Shown here: positions 54,887-64,000 of the stretch, piece after piece | Numbering within the stretch: the stretch's first letter is position 1 | Layout: each line of letters starts with the position of its first letter | Assembly: GCF_003952945.1 (NCBI RefSeq) | Contig: NZ_QXGK01000001.1 | Coordinates: 124,001 to 188,000, forward strand | DNA length: 64,000 bases | Direction of reading: 5' to 3' | Source: Bifidobacterium samirii | GTDB taxonomy: Bacteria > Actinomycetota > Actinomycetes > Actinomycetales > Bifidobacteriaceae | Program-made: the position numbers and the translations under genes | The notes under the pieces: model-generated | Database searches by the model: none | The model's input: only the letters and a program-made list of their open reading frames with translations | What the model was told of the DNA's origin: nothing

Positions 54887-56335
54887 TCAGGCCTCGATCT
54901 CCTCACGCTCCTCGGTGGCCCACAGCGTGTGGAACGCACCCGGCATGTCGACGCGCTGGTAGGTGTGCGCACCGAAATAGTCGCGCTGACCCTGGATCAG
55001 GGCGGCGGGCAGGCGGTCGGAGCGCAGGCCGTCGAAGTAGGCCAGCGACGAGGAGAACGCCGGGACCGGGATGCCGAACGCGACCGCGCGCGACACAACG
55101 CGGCGCCACGAACGCTGGGCGGTCTCGATCGCATCCTTGAAGTACGGGGCGAACAGCAGCGACACGTTGGCCTCGCCGGATTCGAACGCCTCGGAGATGC
55201 GGTTGAGGAACTTGGCACGGATGATGCAGCCGCCGCGCCAGATGCGCGCGACCGCCGCCAGATCGATGTCCCAGCCGTACTTCTTGGCCGCTTCGGTGAT
55301 CTCGTTGAAGCCCTGCGCGTACGCGACGATCTTCGACGCGTACAGCGCCTCGCGGATGTCCTCGACGAACGCGGCGCAGTCCTCGGCCGGCATGTCGATG
55401 GCGCCGGTCGGGCCGTCGAAGCCCTGACGCTGCGCCTCCTCGCGCAGGTCGCCCTGCGAGGAGAGGCCGCGGGCGAACACGGCCTCGCCGATGCCGGTGA
55501 CCGGCACGGCCAGGTCGAGCGCCGCCTGCACGGTCCACGTGCCGGTGCCCTTCATGCCCGCATGGTCGACGATGAGGTCGACGAGCGGCTTGCCGGTCTT
55601 CTTGTCGACCTGGCGCAGCACTTCGGCGGTGATCTCGATCAGGTAGGAGTCGAGTTCGGTCTCGTTCCATGCGGCGAACACGTCGCCGATCTCGGCGGGG
55701 GTCATGCCCAGGCCGCGGCGCATCAGGTCGTAGCTTTCGGCGATGAGCTGCATGTCGGAGTATTCGATGCCGTTGTGGACCATCTTGACGAAGTGGCCGG
55801 CGCCGTCCGCGCCGATGTGGGTCACGCACGGCTCGCCTTCGGCCTTCGCGGCGATGGATTCGAAGATCGGCTTGAGGGTGGTCCAGGACTCCTCGGTGCC
55901 GCCGGGCATCATCGACGGGCCAAGCAGCGCGCCTTCCTCGCCGCCGGAGACGCCGCAGCCGACGAAGTGCAGGCCGCGCGCGGAGATCGCCTTCTCGCGG
56001 CGGATCGTGTCCGGGAAGTGCGCGTTGCCGGCGTCGACGATGATGTCGCCCGGCTCCATGAGGTCGGCCAGCGCGTCGATCATCGCGTCGGTCGGCTCGC
56101 CGGCCTTGACCATGATGATCGCGGTGCGCGGCTTGGCGAGGGAGTCGACGAACGCCTCCATCGTTTCGGCCGGGAAGAACGCGCCTTCGTCGCCGTGCTC
56201 GGCGATGAGCTTTTCGGTGCGCGCGTAGGAGCGGTTGTACACGGCGACCTTGTTGCCGTGGCGGGCCAGGTTGCGGGCGAGGCTGGCGCCCATGGCGGCA
56301 AGGCCGACGACGCCGACGTTTGCTTCAGCGGACAT
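54887..56335 (-). CDS. gnd: 6-phosphogluconate dehydrogenase, decarboxylating
   Basis: Converts 6-phosphogluconate to ribulose 5-phosphate with NADP reduction. It has 482 residues. The NADP motif is VGLAAMGASLARNLARHG. Then come IVDAGNAHFPDTIRREK, the signature GVSGGEEGALLGPSMMPGG, the active-site HNGIEYSDMQLIAESYDL and the C-terminal DYFGAHTYQRVDMPGAFHT. It is convergent with the zwf operon but functionally completes it. Confidence 0.96.
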   Translation of the reverse strand: MSAEANVGVVGLAAMGASLARNLARHGNKVAVYNRSYARTEKLIAEHGDEGAFFPAETMEAFVDSLAKPRTAIIMVKAGEPTDAMIDALADLMEPGDIIVDAGNAHFPDTIRREKAISARGLHFVGCGVSGGEEGALLGPSMMPGGTEESWTTLKPIFESIAAKAEGEPCVTHIGADGAGHFVKMVHNGIEYSDMQLIAESYDLMRRGLGMTPAEIGDVFAAWNETELDSYLIEITAEVLRQVDKKTGKPLVDLIVDHAGMKGTGTWTVQAALDLAVPVTGIGEAVFARGLSSQGDLREEAQRQGFDGPTGAIDMPAEDCAAFVEDIREALYASKIVAYAQGFNEITEAAKKYGWDIDLAAVARIWRGGCIIRAKFLNRISEAFESGEANVSLLFAPYFKDAIETAQRSWRRVVSRAVAFGIPVPAFSSSLAYFDGLRSDRLPAALIQGQRDYFGAHTYQRVDMPGAFHTLWATEEREEIEA

Positions 56336-56412
56336 GCTGGTTCCTTCCGAAAGGTAGTACGTTTGCCGTATTCCAGTGTATTACCGCCGTCGCCCCAACA
56401 GGCCGGCCGTTC

Positions 56413-56943
56413 TCACCCCGCGGAGCCGGCGGCATCCGTCCCGACGGCATCCATCCCGGCGGCGTCCGTCCCGACGTCTGCTCCCCCGCCGACGATCTGC
56501 CCGTACAGTCGTTCCAGCCGCTCCTCGCGTACGGCCCTGCCCAGTTCGCATTCCCATACGACGATGACGTTCCAGCCGTCGTCGCGCAGCGTCGCCTGCT
56601 GGCGTGCGTCGCGCTCGCGGTTGCGTGCCAGTTTCGCGGTCCAGAATTCGACGTTCGACTTGGGTATGCTGCGTTTGGGGCATCCTTCGTGCGCGTGCCA
56701 GAAGCATCCGTTGACGAACACGATCGCATGGTATTTGGGCAGCACCACGTCGGGATGCCCCGGATAGCGCCGGTCGTTCTTGCGGAACCGCAGTCCGCGC
56801 CGGAACAGGTAGCTGCGCACCAGCGTCTCGATCGACGTGTCCTTGCCGCGGATGCGCGACATCGTGTAGCTGCGCGTGCCGCGCTCGTACCGGCTCGCCG
56901 GTTTCGTCTTCGTCTCCTTGACCACCGCATCATTATCGGCCAC
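56413..56943 (-). CDS. vsr: Very short patch repair endonuclease
   Basis: Nicks DNA 5' of the T in T:G mismatches that arise from deaminated 5-methylcytosine. The 176-residue protein has the Vsr core: SYTMSRIRGKDTSIETLVRSYLF, then GHPDVVLPKYHAIVFVNGCFWHAHEGC with the catalytic Asp and zinc-binding residues, then RDDGWNVIVVWECEL. The C-terminal ~25 residues are a repeat-like DAAGMDAVGTDAAG tail encoded by an imperfect tandem repeat. No cytosine methyltransferase gene lies nearby, though Vsr usually accompanies one. Confidence 0.92.
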   Translation of the reverse strand: MADNDAVVKETKTKPASRYERGTRSYTMSRIRGKDTSIETLVRSYLFRRGLRFRKNDRRYPGHPDVVLPKYHAIVFVNGCFWHAHEGCPKRSIPKSNVEFWTAKLARNRERDARQQATLRDDGWNVIVVWECELGRAVREERLERLYGQIVGGGADVGTDAAGMDAVGTDAAGSAG

Positions 56944-57047
56944 GCCGCCGATCGTGCGCGTCGCGCGAATCTACAATGGTGACGGTCGTATCCGTGCGGA
57001 CGGCGGCGTCTTGCGCCCGCCGCCGCAACATCATTCAAGGAGGAATC

Positions 57048-58100
57048 ATGAGCCGACTCAACGGCAGGCGGACCGAGGCGCGCGAGCAGGGCCTCAAGGT
57101 CAATGTGGCGATCCTGGGCGCGGGCCGCATCGCCCATTCGATGGCGACGACGCTGGTGAGGATGGCCGCCGACCCGCGCTATGCGGATCTGGTCGCCCCG
57201 TACGCGGTCGCGGCGCGCGACGCCGACCGCGCGGCCGAGTTCGCCGCCCAGTACGGGTTCCCGGTGTCGTACGGCTCGTACGAGGAGCTGCTGGCCGACC
57301 CGGACGTCGATCTGGTGTACATCGCCACGCCGCACAGCCTGCACGCGCAGCAGGGCATCGCGTGTCTGGAGGCGGGCAAGAACATCCTGGTCGAGAAGTC
57401 GTTCACGGCGAATGCGGCGCAGGCTCGCGAGCTGCTCGACGTGGCCGAGCGTACGGGGCTGCTGTGCACGGAGGCGATCTGGACGCGATACATGCCGTCG
57501 CGTGCGCTGATCGACGAGGTCGTGGCCTCGGGTGAGATCGGCGAGGTGAGGATGATCGCCGCGAACCTGTGCTATCCGGTGTCGCGCAAGGCGCGTATGA
57601 CCGATCCGGCGCTGGCGGGCGGCGCGCTGCTCGATGTGGGCGTCTATCCGCTGAACTTCATCGACATGGTGATGGGCGGTCATGGTGCCACGCCGGTCGA
57701 GCGCATCGACACGTCGATGGTGCCGTATGAGACGGGTGTGGACGCGCATAATGCGACGACGCTCGTGTATGCGGATGGGACGATGGCGTCGGCCACGTCG
57801 TCGATGCTGGTCGCTTCGGACCGTGACGGCGCGATCTGGGGTACGGACGGCTACGTGCAGTGCCGCAACATCAACAATGTGGAGGCGATCGACGTGTATG
57901 GCCCGGATCATGTGCTGCGCCGCCGCATCGAGGTGCCGGAGCAGCTGACCGGCTACGAGTATCAGGTGGCCGCGGCCGCGGAGGCGATTCTCGACGGGCG
58001 CACCGAATGCGAGGCGATGCCGCACGCCGATACGCTGCGCATCATGGAGCTGATGGACGGCATCCGTGCCAAGTGGGGCCTGACCTACCCGTTCGAGTAG
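57048..58100 (+). CDS. Gfo/Idh/MocA family oxidoreductase
   Basis: A NAD(P)-dependent dehydrogenase of 350 residues, probably acting on a sugar, inositol or sugar derivative. A basic N-terminal extension precedes the Rossmann motif VAILGAGRIAHSM near 22. The conserved catalytic EKSFTANAAQARELLD (EKP-like) is near 115, and GGALLDVGVYPLNFIDMVMG is near 190. ATG 57048 follows AAGGAGGAATC. It is monocistronic, divergent from vsr and followed by a hairpin-rich gap before the tRNA genes. Confidence 0.9.
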   Translation: MSRLNGRRTEAREQGLKVNVAILGAGRIAHSMATTLVRMAADPRYADLVAPYAVAARDADRAAEFAAQYGFPVSYGSYEELLADPDVDLVYIATPHSLHAQQGIACLEAGKNILVEKSFTANAAQARELLDVAERTGLLCTEAIWTRYMPSRALIDEVVASGEIGEVRMIAANLCYPVSRKARMTDPALAGGALLDVGVYPLNFIDMVMGGHGATPVERIDTSMVPYETGVDAHNATTLVYADGTMASATSSMLVASDRDGAIWGTDGYVQCRNINNVEAIDVYGPDHVLRRRIEVPEQLTGYEYQVAAAAEAILDGRTECEAMPHADTLRIMELMDGIRAKWGLTYPFE

Positions 58101-58237
58101 GGCCTGTCGGGACGCATCTAGTATGCGGGTGGCCGGGCGGCGTCTTCCGTGAGCGCCGTTCGGCCGCCTTTACCGGACGTTGCGACCGTGCCGCCGCGGC
58201 GGCGAGGGCGATGATGCGAATCGCATTGCGGATACGG

Positions 58238-58268
58238 AAAACCCCGCAAGCCTTGCGACTTGCGGGGT
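58238..58268 (-). terminator. tRNA-Phe terminator
   Basis: CCCCGCAAG and CTTGCGGGG form the stem. On the minus strand it is followed by TTTTCC. Confidence 0.7.
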
Positions 58269-58274
58269 TCCGCG

Positions 58275-58350
58275 TGGTGGCTCCGAGCGGGATCGATCCG
58301 CTGACCTAACGATTTTCAGTCGTTCGCTCTACCAACTGAGCTACAGAGCC
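58275..58350 (-). tRNA. tRNA-Phe (GAA)
   Basis: A 76-nt cloverleaf beginning GGCTCTG, with TAGCTCAGTTGGTAGAGC D-arm, anticodon loop CTGAAAA (GAA), TTCGATC-type T-loop (GGATCGATCCC) and an encoded CCA end. Confidence 0.93.
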
Positions 58351-58361
58351 GGAGACAGTTG

Positions 58362-58383
58362 AAAAAACCCGGCGAACCGGGTT
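58362..58383 (-). terminator. Terminator between tRNA-Asp and tRNA-Phe
   Basis: AACCCGG, loop TTCG (minus strand) and CCGGGTT, followed by TTTTC. A classic intrinsic terminator, so the two tRNA genes are likely separate units. Confidence 0.75.
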
Positions 58384-58396
58384 CTTTCACCATCAG

Positions 58397-58470
58397 CGAC
58401 CACGACCGGACTTGAACCGGCGACCTCCGCCGTGACAGGGCGGCGCTCTAACCAACTGAGCTACGCGGCC
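58397..58470 (-). tRNA. tRNA-Asp (GTC)
   Basis: A 74-nt cloverleaf beginning GGCCGCG, anticodon loop CTGTCAC (GTC), T-arm GCCGGTTCAAGTCCGGT, with discriminator G. CCA is not encoded. Confidence 0.93.
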
Positions 58471-58630
58471 GTTGTTTTCTCACTTGCGTGAGGCAACGAG
58501 TAGATATATTACCCATCTCGGCGACTTACGCAAGTCTCGGCGTGTCGCACCAGTCGGAAATTCCTCAACAGCAATGAGAGACGCACTAATATCGTTGTAA
58601 TTCCAACGCTTTCAGATGGCAACCGTCCGC

Positions 58631-59584
58631 TCAGCCAAGCAGATTCACCGCAACCACCCCTCGCACGTCAAGCACCGGTTCCGACACCGTTTCGCCGCCG
58701 AAATCGACGTCGAAATCGGTTCCGAAAGTGCCGTTCGGCGTGTCGCCGACCCATTTCGACGCGTCCAGACCGCCCACGCCGAAATCATCCCAGTCGAAGT
58801 CGCCCCATTCGCGTTCGAGGTCGTCGAGACTGTAGCATTCGCCGTCGATTTCGACCGGGCAGTCGGCATCGTTGTAGTCGTAGGAGTAGGAGTGCGACGA
58901 GCCCTGATCGTCCGAGTATCGGATCGCCGTGTCGATGGCCCATCCGACGAACACGATGCCCACGACCCACAGCGCCGTCAGCACGCCGCCGACGACGATG
59001 CCGGCGATCGACAGTCCGCGGCTGCGTTCGCGCGTCCGGTTGATCTGGACGAGTGCGATGGCCGACAGGATCACGCCGACCGGCGGAATCACGAATGCGA
59101 GGACAAATCCGACGATGCACAGCACGTTCCAGCGTTCGTTTGTCGGCATCGGATAGCCATAGCCGTACACATACGCGCCCTGCGGCGGGTATTGTCCGGC
59201 CGGCGGGGCGGCTTGCGGCGCCTGCGCCGATTGACCGGATTGGCTCTGTCCGTACTGGCCGTATTGCCCGTACCGTCCGGTCTGCGCATATGGGGCCGCC
59301 GCATTCGGCTGGCCATATTGATCATGCTGACCGTATTGACCGGACTGTCCGTATTGCTCGTATGAGCCGGTCGAACCGTACTGTCCTTGCCCGTATTGCC
59401 AAGCCTGATTCGTCTCCCCCGCCGGACCGGCCTGAGCGCATCCGGATGCCCATCCGCCCTGACCGGCCGGATCGTTCGATGCGAAGCCGGCCGACGTGCC
59501 GGGGTCGGCCGCCGTTGATTCGTACGAAGCCTGCGGCTGATTATCGCCTGCGGGCAGCTGCGCCCGTCCGTCATTGTCGTTCAT
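58631..59584 (-). CDS. DUF4190-type membrane protein with Gln/Tyr/Gly-rich N-terminus
   Basis: The N-terminal ~150 residues are low complexity, with repeated YGQ units. Two to three membrane segments follow (ERWNVLCIVGFVLAFVIPPV and IAGIVVGGVLTALWVVGIVF) with the DUF4190-like loop ALVQINRTRERSRGL between them. The C-terminal ~90 residues are acidic and Trp/Phe/Asp-rich. Location is probably the membrane with an external acidic tail; function is unknown. ATG 59584 has no Shine-Dalgarno, but TACTCT lies 6 nt upstream, fitting a leaderless mRNA. Confidence 0.8.
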   Translation of the reverse strand: MNDNDGRAQLPAGDNQPQASYESTAADPGTSAGFASNDPAGQGGWASGCAQAGPAGETNQAWQYGQGQYGSTGSYEQYGQSGQYGQHDQYGQPNAAAPYAQTGRYGQYGQYGQSQSGQSAQAPQAAPPAGQYPPQGAYVYGYGYPMPTNERWNVLCIVGFVLAFVIPPVGVILSAIALVQINRTRERSRGLSIAGIVVGGVLTALWVVGIVFVGWAIDTAIRYSDDQGSSHSYSYDYNDADCPVEIDGECYSLDDLEREWGDFDWDDFGVGGLDASKWVGDTPNGTFGTDFDVDFGGETVSEPVLDVRGVVAVNLLG

Positions 59585-60004
59585 GACGCCAGAGTACGCC
59601 ACGTTCCCAACATCGCCGGCAGACCGTCAACGACTGCAACTGAATCGCGAGAGTCTTCAGCACGGTAACCTCCCTGCGGATCGAAACGGCTTCACGACGA
59701 TGGTGGCCGGGTTCCGTGGGAAGGCCGGCCACCGTTATGGTTCATCGTTCGTCATCATGGCCGAATATACCGTCAATCGTCACGGTTACCCCCACCGCCT
59801 CATTGCGCCGACCGCCGGCAACAAGAAGACGACGACACTCCCGGACACCACCGTTCGGACCATTGCCCACCGCAACATTCCCGTATTCAGAAGACACGCA
59901 TCTCATCCCGGATACCGCCCGGAATCCGTCCAAAACGATTCGGACCGGAAAACAGAAAAGCGCTGAAACCTTTGAGTTTCAGCGCTTTTCACAGCTTCCG
60001 CCGT
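59585..60004. other. Intergenic region between the DUF4190 gene and tRNA-Glu
   Basis: About 400 bp. It holds a hairpin near 59701-59732 (GGTGGCCGG paired with CCGGCCACC) and the tRNA-Glu terminator at 59955-59990. A 130-codon plus-strand frame crosses it but lacks a ribosome site, domain or plausible composition, so I do not call it. Confidence 0.5.
59955..59990 (-). terminator. tRNA-Glu terminator
   Basis: GAAAAGCGCTGAAAC and GTTTCAGCGCTTTTC form a 15-bp perfect stem that ends in a U-run. Confidence 0.8.
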
Positions 60005-60079
60005 TGGTACCCCCAGAGAGAGTCGAACTCTCGTTGTCAGATTGAAAGTCTGGTGTCCTAACCGTTAGACGATGGGGGC
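60005..60079 (-). tRNA. tRNA-Glu (TTC)
   Basis: A 75-nt cloverleaf beginning GCCCCCA, anticodon loop CTTTCAA (TTC), T-arm GAGAGTTCGACTCTC, with an encoded CCA end. Confidence 0.93.
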
Positions 60080-60206
60080 GGACAACTCGATTAAATATAC
60101 GCGAGTCATCCGGTTTTGGCAACATACGGCGTGTCGCAAGGAATCGCAACGGTTTTGCAGTACTGCACTTCGTACCGCCGCCGTCGCGCCCCCAGCTGCC
60201 CCTCGC

Positions 60207-61097
60207 CTATTCGGCGCTCACCGTGCGGTACGTGAAGTCGTGGATGACACGACCGGCGGCCAGACCCTTCTTCTCGAAGTTGGTGAGCACGCGGCCATCA
60301 AACCGTTCGGATTCGGTGAAGTCGGCGTGCGGCAGTCCGGCGGCGTCCTCGGCGTTGCCCTTGCCGACGTGTTCGGTCGGCAGGCTCACGGTCACGCCGC
60401 CCGCGTTGGCGAACCCGTCGAGGCCGTCCATCACTTCGTGCACGTGCAGCGCGTAGTCCTCGATGTCGGTGGCGATGCGCCATGCGCCGCCGGGGACGAG
60501 CGCGCGGTGCACGTCGGCGGCCAGTTCGGCCTGCACGATGCGGCGCTTGTGGTGGCGCATCTTGGGCCACGGGTCGGGGAAGAACGTCCACACTTCGGCG
60601 AGCGCCCCGTCGGTGCATGCGGCGATGAGTTCGGGCGCGTTGACCTGGGCGATGCGCAGGTTGTTGAGGTCGCGTTTGCCGGCGAGGAGGAGCGTGTGGG
60701 CCACGCCGGGGTCGTAGACTTCGAGTGCGAGGAAGTTGAGTTCGGGGTGTGCTTCGGCCGCGGCGACGATGTTCTCGCCTTGGCCGCTGCCGATTTCGAT
60801 GATGAGCGGATGCCCGTTGCCCCACGTGTCGTTCACGTACGCGGCGTCGATGCGCACGTCGTCGCGTACGGCGAGGGATCCTTCGCCGGCGGCGACGTCA
60901 AGCAGGTAGCGGTCGGCGTACGTGTCCCATGCGCGCTGGAGTCGTTCGTCGAGGCGTGCGGACCGGCGTACGAACGACATGACCTTGCGTCCGTAGAGCG
61001 CGGGGCGGTCGGCGGCGTCGTCGGTCGGCGGTTCGGCGGCGGGCCCGCCGTCGGCGGTCGGCGCGACGGCGGTGGTGTCATTCCATTCTTCTTGCAT
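60207..61097 (-). CDS. trmB: tRNA (guanine-N7-)-methyltransferase
   Basis: Makes m7G46 in tRNA variable loops. It has 296 residues with a Pro/Ala/Asp-rich N-terminus, then the Rossmann methyltransferase: [34 protein letters not shown], and the TrmB signature [18 protein letters not shown] near 195. The C-terminus has the [18 protein letters not shown] segment. ATG 61097 lies 7 nt after TACCAT, suggesting a leaderless transcript; a GTG at 61103 is possible. Confidence 0.92.
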   Translation of the reverse strand: MQEEWNDTTAVAPTADGGPAAEPPTDDAADRPALYGRKVMSFVRRSARLDERLQRAWDTYADRYLLDVAAGEGSLAVRDDVRIDAAYVNDTWGNGHPLIIEIGSGQGENIVAAAEAHPELNFLALEVYDPGVAHTLLLAGKRDLNNLRIAQVNAPELIAACTDGALAEVWTFFPDPWPKMRHHKRRIVQAELAADVHRALVPGGAWRIATDIEDYALHVHEVMDGLDGFANAGGVTVSLPTEHVGKGNAEDAAGLPHADFTESERFDGRVLTNFEKKGLAAGRVIHDFTYRTVSAE

Positions 61098-61123
61098 ACG
61101 CACGATGGTAAGGCGAGCGCCGG

Positions 61124-61642
61124 TCAGCGCTCGTCGTCGAGCCGGGCGGCGACCCAGTCGACGATGTACGGGGCGACGTGCTCGATCTGTTCGATGGCGA
61201 CCTGGAATTCGTGGGCGCCGCCGTACCACGGGTCGACGAGGTCGATGCTTTCCTCGTGGCCGGCGACGACGGTCAGGTCGGGGTCGAAGCTGCGGTACAT
61301 GTGCACGGCGCCGCGCTTGGCGTCGGGCAGCTGGCGCAGCAGGGCGCGCATGTGCGACGCGGTCATCGGCAGGAACAGGTCGGACGCTTCGATCTCCTCG
61401 CGGGTGATGCGGTGCGCGAAGTGGCGTGCCGGGATCTGGTAGCCGTCGGCCTGCAGCACGCGTACGGCGCGGCGGTCGATCGGGTTGCCGTACTCCTCGT
61501 CGGAGACGCCGCTGGAGACGACGCGCACGCGGTCGCCCAGGCCGCGCGCCTCGAATTCGGCGCGCAGGATGATCTCGGCCATCGGCGAACGGCAGATGTT
61601 GCCGGTGCAGACGGTCATGACGGTATACGGTCGGTTGGTCAT
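61124..61642 (-). CDS. Low molecular weight protein-tyrosine phosphatase
   Basis: A 172-residue LMW-PTP that removes phosphate from tyrosine residues, often those of polysaccharide-export kinases. The P-loop [13 protein letters not shown] is near residue 10 (C-x5-R-S; GNICRS). The general-acid segment [13 protein letters not shown] is near 145. ATG 61642 follows GGGGAG. It sits 26 nt upstream of trmB, on the same strand. Confidence 0.92.
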   Translation of the reverse strand: MTNRPYTVMTVCTGNICRSPMAEIILRAEFEARGLGDRVRVVSSGVSDEEYGNPIDRRAVRVLQADGYQIPARHFAHRITREEIEASDLFLPMTASHMRALLRQLPDAKRGAVHMYRSFDPDLTVVAGHEESIDLVDPWYGGAHEFQVAIEQIEHVAPYIVDWVAARLDDER

Positions 61643-61708
61643 GGGACTCCCCTTTTCTGTCCGGTGTTGTCCGGTACGGTCCGGCGTTATCCGGTGCTAT
61701 CCCGGCGC

Positions 61709-62359
61709 TCAGGCCTTGGCGATGGTCACGAAACGGTAGGCGCGCACGCCTGCGGACTTGGACGGGCGGCGTTCGCCCGTGTCGATGACGCGCCATGCGC
61801 CGGATTCGACGAGGCCGCGGATGTCGGGCGCGTACGTGTCGGCGTCCACGTCGGCGTCCAGCAGCGTCACGTACGCCTTGGTCGCCATCGGCAGCGCCTC
61901 GCGGAACAGCTGCGCGCCTCCGATGACCCAGATCTCGCTGCGGTCCATGCCGTCGTCGGGGATGGCCTCCTGACGCGCGTAGTCGAGCGCGTCGTCGAGA
62001 CTTTCGGCGACGGTCGCGCCGATCGCGCGGTACTGCGCGTCGTGCGAGACGACGATGTTGTCGCGGTTGGGCAGCGGACGGTACTTCGGGTCGAGCGACT
62101 CCCACGTGCGCCGGCCCATGATCACCGGGTGGGAGACGGTCAGCTCCTTGAAATGCTTCATGTCCTCGGCGCAATGCCAGGGCATGCCGCCTGCGAAGCC
62201 GATGGCGCCGTCGCGACCGTCCTTGTCGCGGGCCTCGGCCCAGATGAGGTTGACCGAGAAGGTCTTGGGGAAGTCGTCCCCCCAGTCCTCGGTCTCTTCC
62301 AGCCCGGCGACCCCGGGCTCGGGTTCGTGATAGCCACTGCGGCTACTATCGTGCTCCAT
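61709..62359 (-). CDS. folA: Dihydrofolate reductase
   Basis: Reduces dihydrofolate to tetrahydrofolate with NADPH, regenerating the cofactor used by ThyA. It has 216 residues, of which the first ~30 are an acidic extension. The core has [38 protein letters not shown] (active-site Trp and acidic Asp), [11 protein letters not shown] and [17 protein letters not shown] 62359 follows AAGGAG. It lies downstream of thyA, with which it forms a functional pair. Confidence 0.94.
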   Translation of the reverse strand: MEHDSSRSGYHEPEPGVAGLEETEDWGDDFPKTFSVNLIWAEARDKDGRDGAIGFAGGMPWHCAEDMKHFKELTVSHPVIMGRRTWESLDPKYRPLPNRDNIVVSHDAQYRAIGATVAESLDDALDYARQEAIPDDGMDRSEIWVIGGAQLFREALPMATKAYVTLLDADVDADTYAPDIRGLVESGAWRVIDTGERRPSKSAGVRAYRFVTIAKA

Positions 62360-62566
62360 TTCAGTCTCCTTGGGTCGAACTGGGTCAGAAGTGTAATGGA
62401 CGACTCGGACTCGGGGCGGACTCGCCTCTCGGTAGGGTCGGTCCGGGGTCGGTCCGGAGTCGTCCATGCACGTCTGATTCAGCCGACGGGACGTCCGTCG
62501 GGACCGCCGTCGGACGTCGGTCCGGCCTGCTGGTCGGACGACCGTCAGATGGCCGCCGACGGTCCG
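62360..62566. other. thyA-folA intergenic gap
   Basis: 207 bp of GC-rich sequence with degenerate short repeats of the GGTCCGG and GACGTCGG types. No gene is seen. folA may be transcribed from here or from thyA. Confidence 0.4.
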
Positions 62567-63439
62567 TCAGACGGCCACCGGCGCCTTGATGGTCGGATGA
62601 TGACGGTAGTCGACGATCGTGAAGTCCTCGTACGCATAGTCGAACAGCGAGTCGGCCTTGCGGATCTCGATGCGCGGGTACGGGTAGGGTTCGCGCGACA
62701 GCTGTTCGAGCACCTGCTCGATGTGGTTGTCGTAGATGTGGCAGTCGCCGCCGGTCCACACGAACTCGCCCGGCTCCAATCCGGCCTGCTGTGCCATCAT
62801 GAGCGTGAGCAGCGAGTAGGAGGCGATGTTGAACGGCACGCCGAGGAACATGTCGCAGCTGCGCTGGTACAGCTGGCAGCTGAGGCGGCCGTCGGCCACG
62901 TAGAACTGGAACAGGGCGTGGCACGGCGGCAGCGCCATGTGCTCCACTTCGGCCGGGTTCCATGCGGAGACGACCATGCGGCGCGAGTCGGGATGGTTGC
63001 GGATCAGGTCGAGCACGTTGGCGATCTGGTCGATGGTGCGGTTCGGGTCGTCGGGCGTGGGGGCCGGCCAGCTGCGCCACTGCGCGCCGTACACGGGGCC
63101 GAGGTCGCCGTTCTCGTCGGCCCACTCGTCCCAGATGTGCACGTTGTGCTCCTGCAGCCAGCGCACGTTCGTGGCGCCCTTGAGGAACCACAGCAGCTCG
63201 TACGCGAGGCCCTTGAAGAACACGGTCTTGGTGGTCAGCAGCGGGAACGATTCGGACAGGTCGAAGCGCATCTGCCGGCCGAACAGGGAGATCGTGCCGG
63301 TGCCGGTGCGGTCGGACTTGTGCTTGCCTTCGGTCAGGATCGTGCGCACAAGATCCTCGTAGGGGGTGGGGATGTCGGTGTCCGGACGGGCCGGGATACG
63401 GGTGCGGATGTCCGCGAGCTGTTCTGGTGTCAATGCCAT
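62567..63439 (-). CDS. thyA: Thymidylate synthase
   Basis: Methylates dUMP to dTMP using methylenetetrahydrofolate. It has 290 residues. The catalytic-Cys segment is [13 protein letters not shown], with [19 protein letters not shown] near the N-terminus, [23 protein letters not shown] and the dUMP-binding [20 protein letters not shown] 63439 has no Shine-Dalgarno, but TATGCT lies 6 nt upstream, a leaderless arrangement. Confidence 0.95.
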   Translation of the reverse strand: MALTPEQLADIRTRIPARPDTDIPTPYEDLVRTILTEGKHKSDRTGTGTISLFGRQMRFDLSESFPLLTTKTVFFKGLAYELLWFLKGATNVRWLQEHNVHIWDEWADENGDLGPVYGAQWRSWPAPTPDDPNRTIDQIANVLDLIRNHPDSRRMVVSAWNPAEVEHMALPPCHALFQFYVADGRLSCQLYQRSCDMFLGVPFNIASYSLLTLMMAQQAGLEPGEFVWTGGDCHIYDNHIEQVLEQLSREPYPYPRIEIRKADSLFDYAYEDFTIVDYRHHPTIKAPVAV

Positions 63440-63506
63440 GGACCCAGCATAACCGCGGGCCGGGAAACGGGCGTTCGTCGGAGGATGAACGTCGTCCGTC
63501 AGGCGC

Positions 63507-63726
63507 CGCACCTGGGCGACACGCCCGGATTGGTCATACGGAACGGCGGTTACGTCACCGATCGTCGGCATGTCGTCCGGCAACCCCCGTTCTGTATGAC
63601 CAACCCGGGTGTGTCGCCCCGATACGACTCCCCCACCCCCAGTTCCGTACGACCAACCCGGGCGTGTCACCCTGACATGACTCCCCCAACCCCAGTTCCG
63701 TACGACCAATCCGGGCGTGTCACCCC
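63507..63726. repeat. Periodic intergenic array, 53 bp period, with one inverted copy
   Basis: Copies of GACCAACCCGGGYGTGTC begin at 63598, 63651 and 63704 (the third reads GACCAATCC), 53 bp apart. A further copy lies inverted at about 63507-63535 (GACACGCCCGGATTGGTC). The inverted copy and the first direct copy form a roughly 31-bp imperfect inverted repeat separated by about 50 bp. The array occupies the 63440-63876 gap between divergent thyA and the OsmC-like gene. Confidence 0.75.
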
Positions 63727-63876
63727 GACGGACCGTCCCGGACGCCGCCGTCGGACGCCCGACCGCCGCCCGACGGACGCAGCCCGCCCGCCGCACGCCG
63801 CGGTGCGCTACATTGGGTAGCATCCGACGGCGGTCGTCGCCGTCGTGCACACCGATACAGGAACAGGGAGGCATCC

Positions 63877-64000
63877 ATGGGCAAGCGACTGTGGGTCGAG
63901 CGCAACAAGGACGGTTCGTGGGACGCGTTCAGCGACGACGGCGCGCATATCAAGTTCGGTCATGGCAAAGGAGTCTTCACGCCGGGCGATCTGATGAAGA
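63877..64000 (+). CDS. OsmC-family protein, N-terminal part (cut by window end)
   Basis: Only 41 codons are present: [13 protein letters not shown], then [23 protein letters not shown]. The pattern (basic start, an FTPGDLM segment before the helix that carries the first catalytic Cys) recalls OsmC/Ohr peroxiredoxins. The catalytic cysteines lie beyond the window. The ribosome site is CAGGGAGG. The family call is tentative. Confidence 0.6.
   Translation, partial: MGKRLWVERNKDGSWDAFSDDGAHIKFGHGKGVFTPGDLMK

Noticed and set aside
59574-59966. 130-codon frame before tRNA-Glu
   Set aside because: No ribosome site, no recognisable domain and odd composition, and it starts inside the DUF4190 start region.

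Overview
The window is GC-rich, gene-dense actinobacterial DNA. Gene content suggests a Bifidobacterium: an adjacent xylA/xylB pair, an actinobacterial dapD, a complete zwf-opcA-pgl-gnd branch, branched-chain amino acid ABC genes, and several genes with a TANNNT -10 box 6-8 nt before the start codon and no Shine-Dalgarno (leaderless style). The genus is inferred from gene content, not from a marker such as rRNA.

Layout. 1-8.3 kb: a small membrane protein, dapD, gltA, map, a DUF308-type membrane protein, a lipoprotein with a small lactococcin-972-like secreted peptide (apparently frameshifted), and an M13 peptidase. 8.4-13 kb is AT-richer and looks acquired: a LuxR-type response regulator with its histidine kinase, a fusion of an MFS transporter to an APH/choline-kinase-like domain, and a solitary HigA-type regulator. 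13-19.6 kb: ssb, a cluster of DnaA boxes, proS, a Pif1-like helicase, a HAD phosphatase and orn. 19.6-27.8 kb is the highlight. It holds a serine DNA invertase, an invertible segment bounded by a perfect 37-bp inverted repeat, a large adenine methyltransferase whose C-terminal specificity tail can be exchanged by inversion, and a PLD-SNF2 helicase/nuclease. Together they look like a phase-variable two-gene restriction or defence system.

28-41.4 kb: guaB, a WecA-type transferase, a Sua5/YrdC gene, an acetyltransferase, a livKHMGF operon, prmC-prfA, rpmE, a CAT-anticodon tRNA and an ECF S component. 41.9-51.2 kb: xylB, xylA, a ROK repressor with shared operator-like sites, an OYE/FadH-type flavoprotein, an EamA permease and an SMR protein. 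51.4-64 kb: oxidative pentose phosphate genes, a Vsr endonuclease, a Gfo/Idh/MocA oxidoreductase, tRNA-Phe, tRNA-Asp and tRNA-Glu, a DUF4190 protein, trmB, an LMW phosphatase, folA, thyA and the start of an OsmC-like gene.

The second major feature is a set of intergenic arrays of inverted-repeat units with strict periodicity. Three unlinked arrays share the same 13-bp arms at exactly 62 bp period. Two others have different arms at 63 bp, and one has a 53 bp period. They do not behave like coding sequence or CRISPR and I cannot assign them to a known class.
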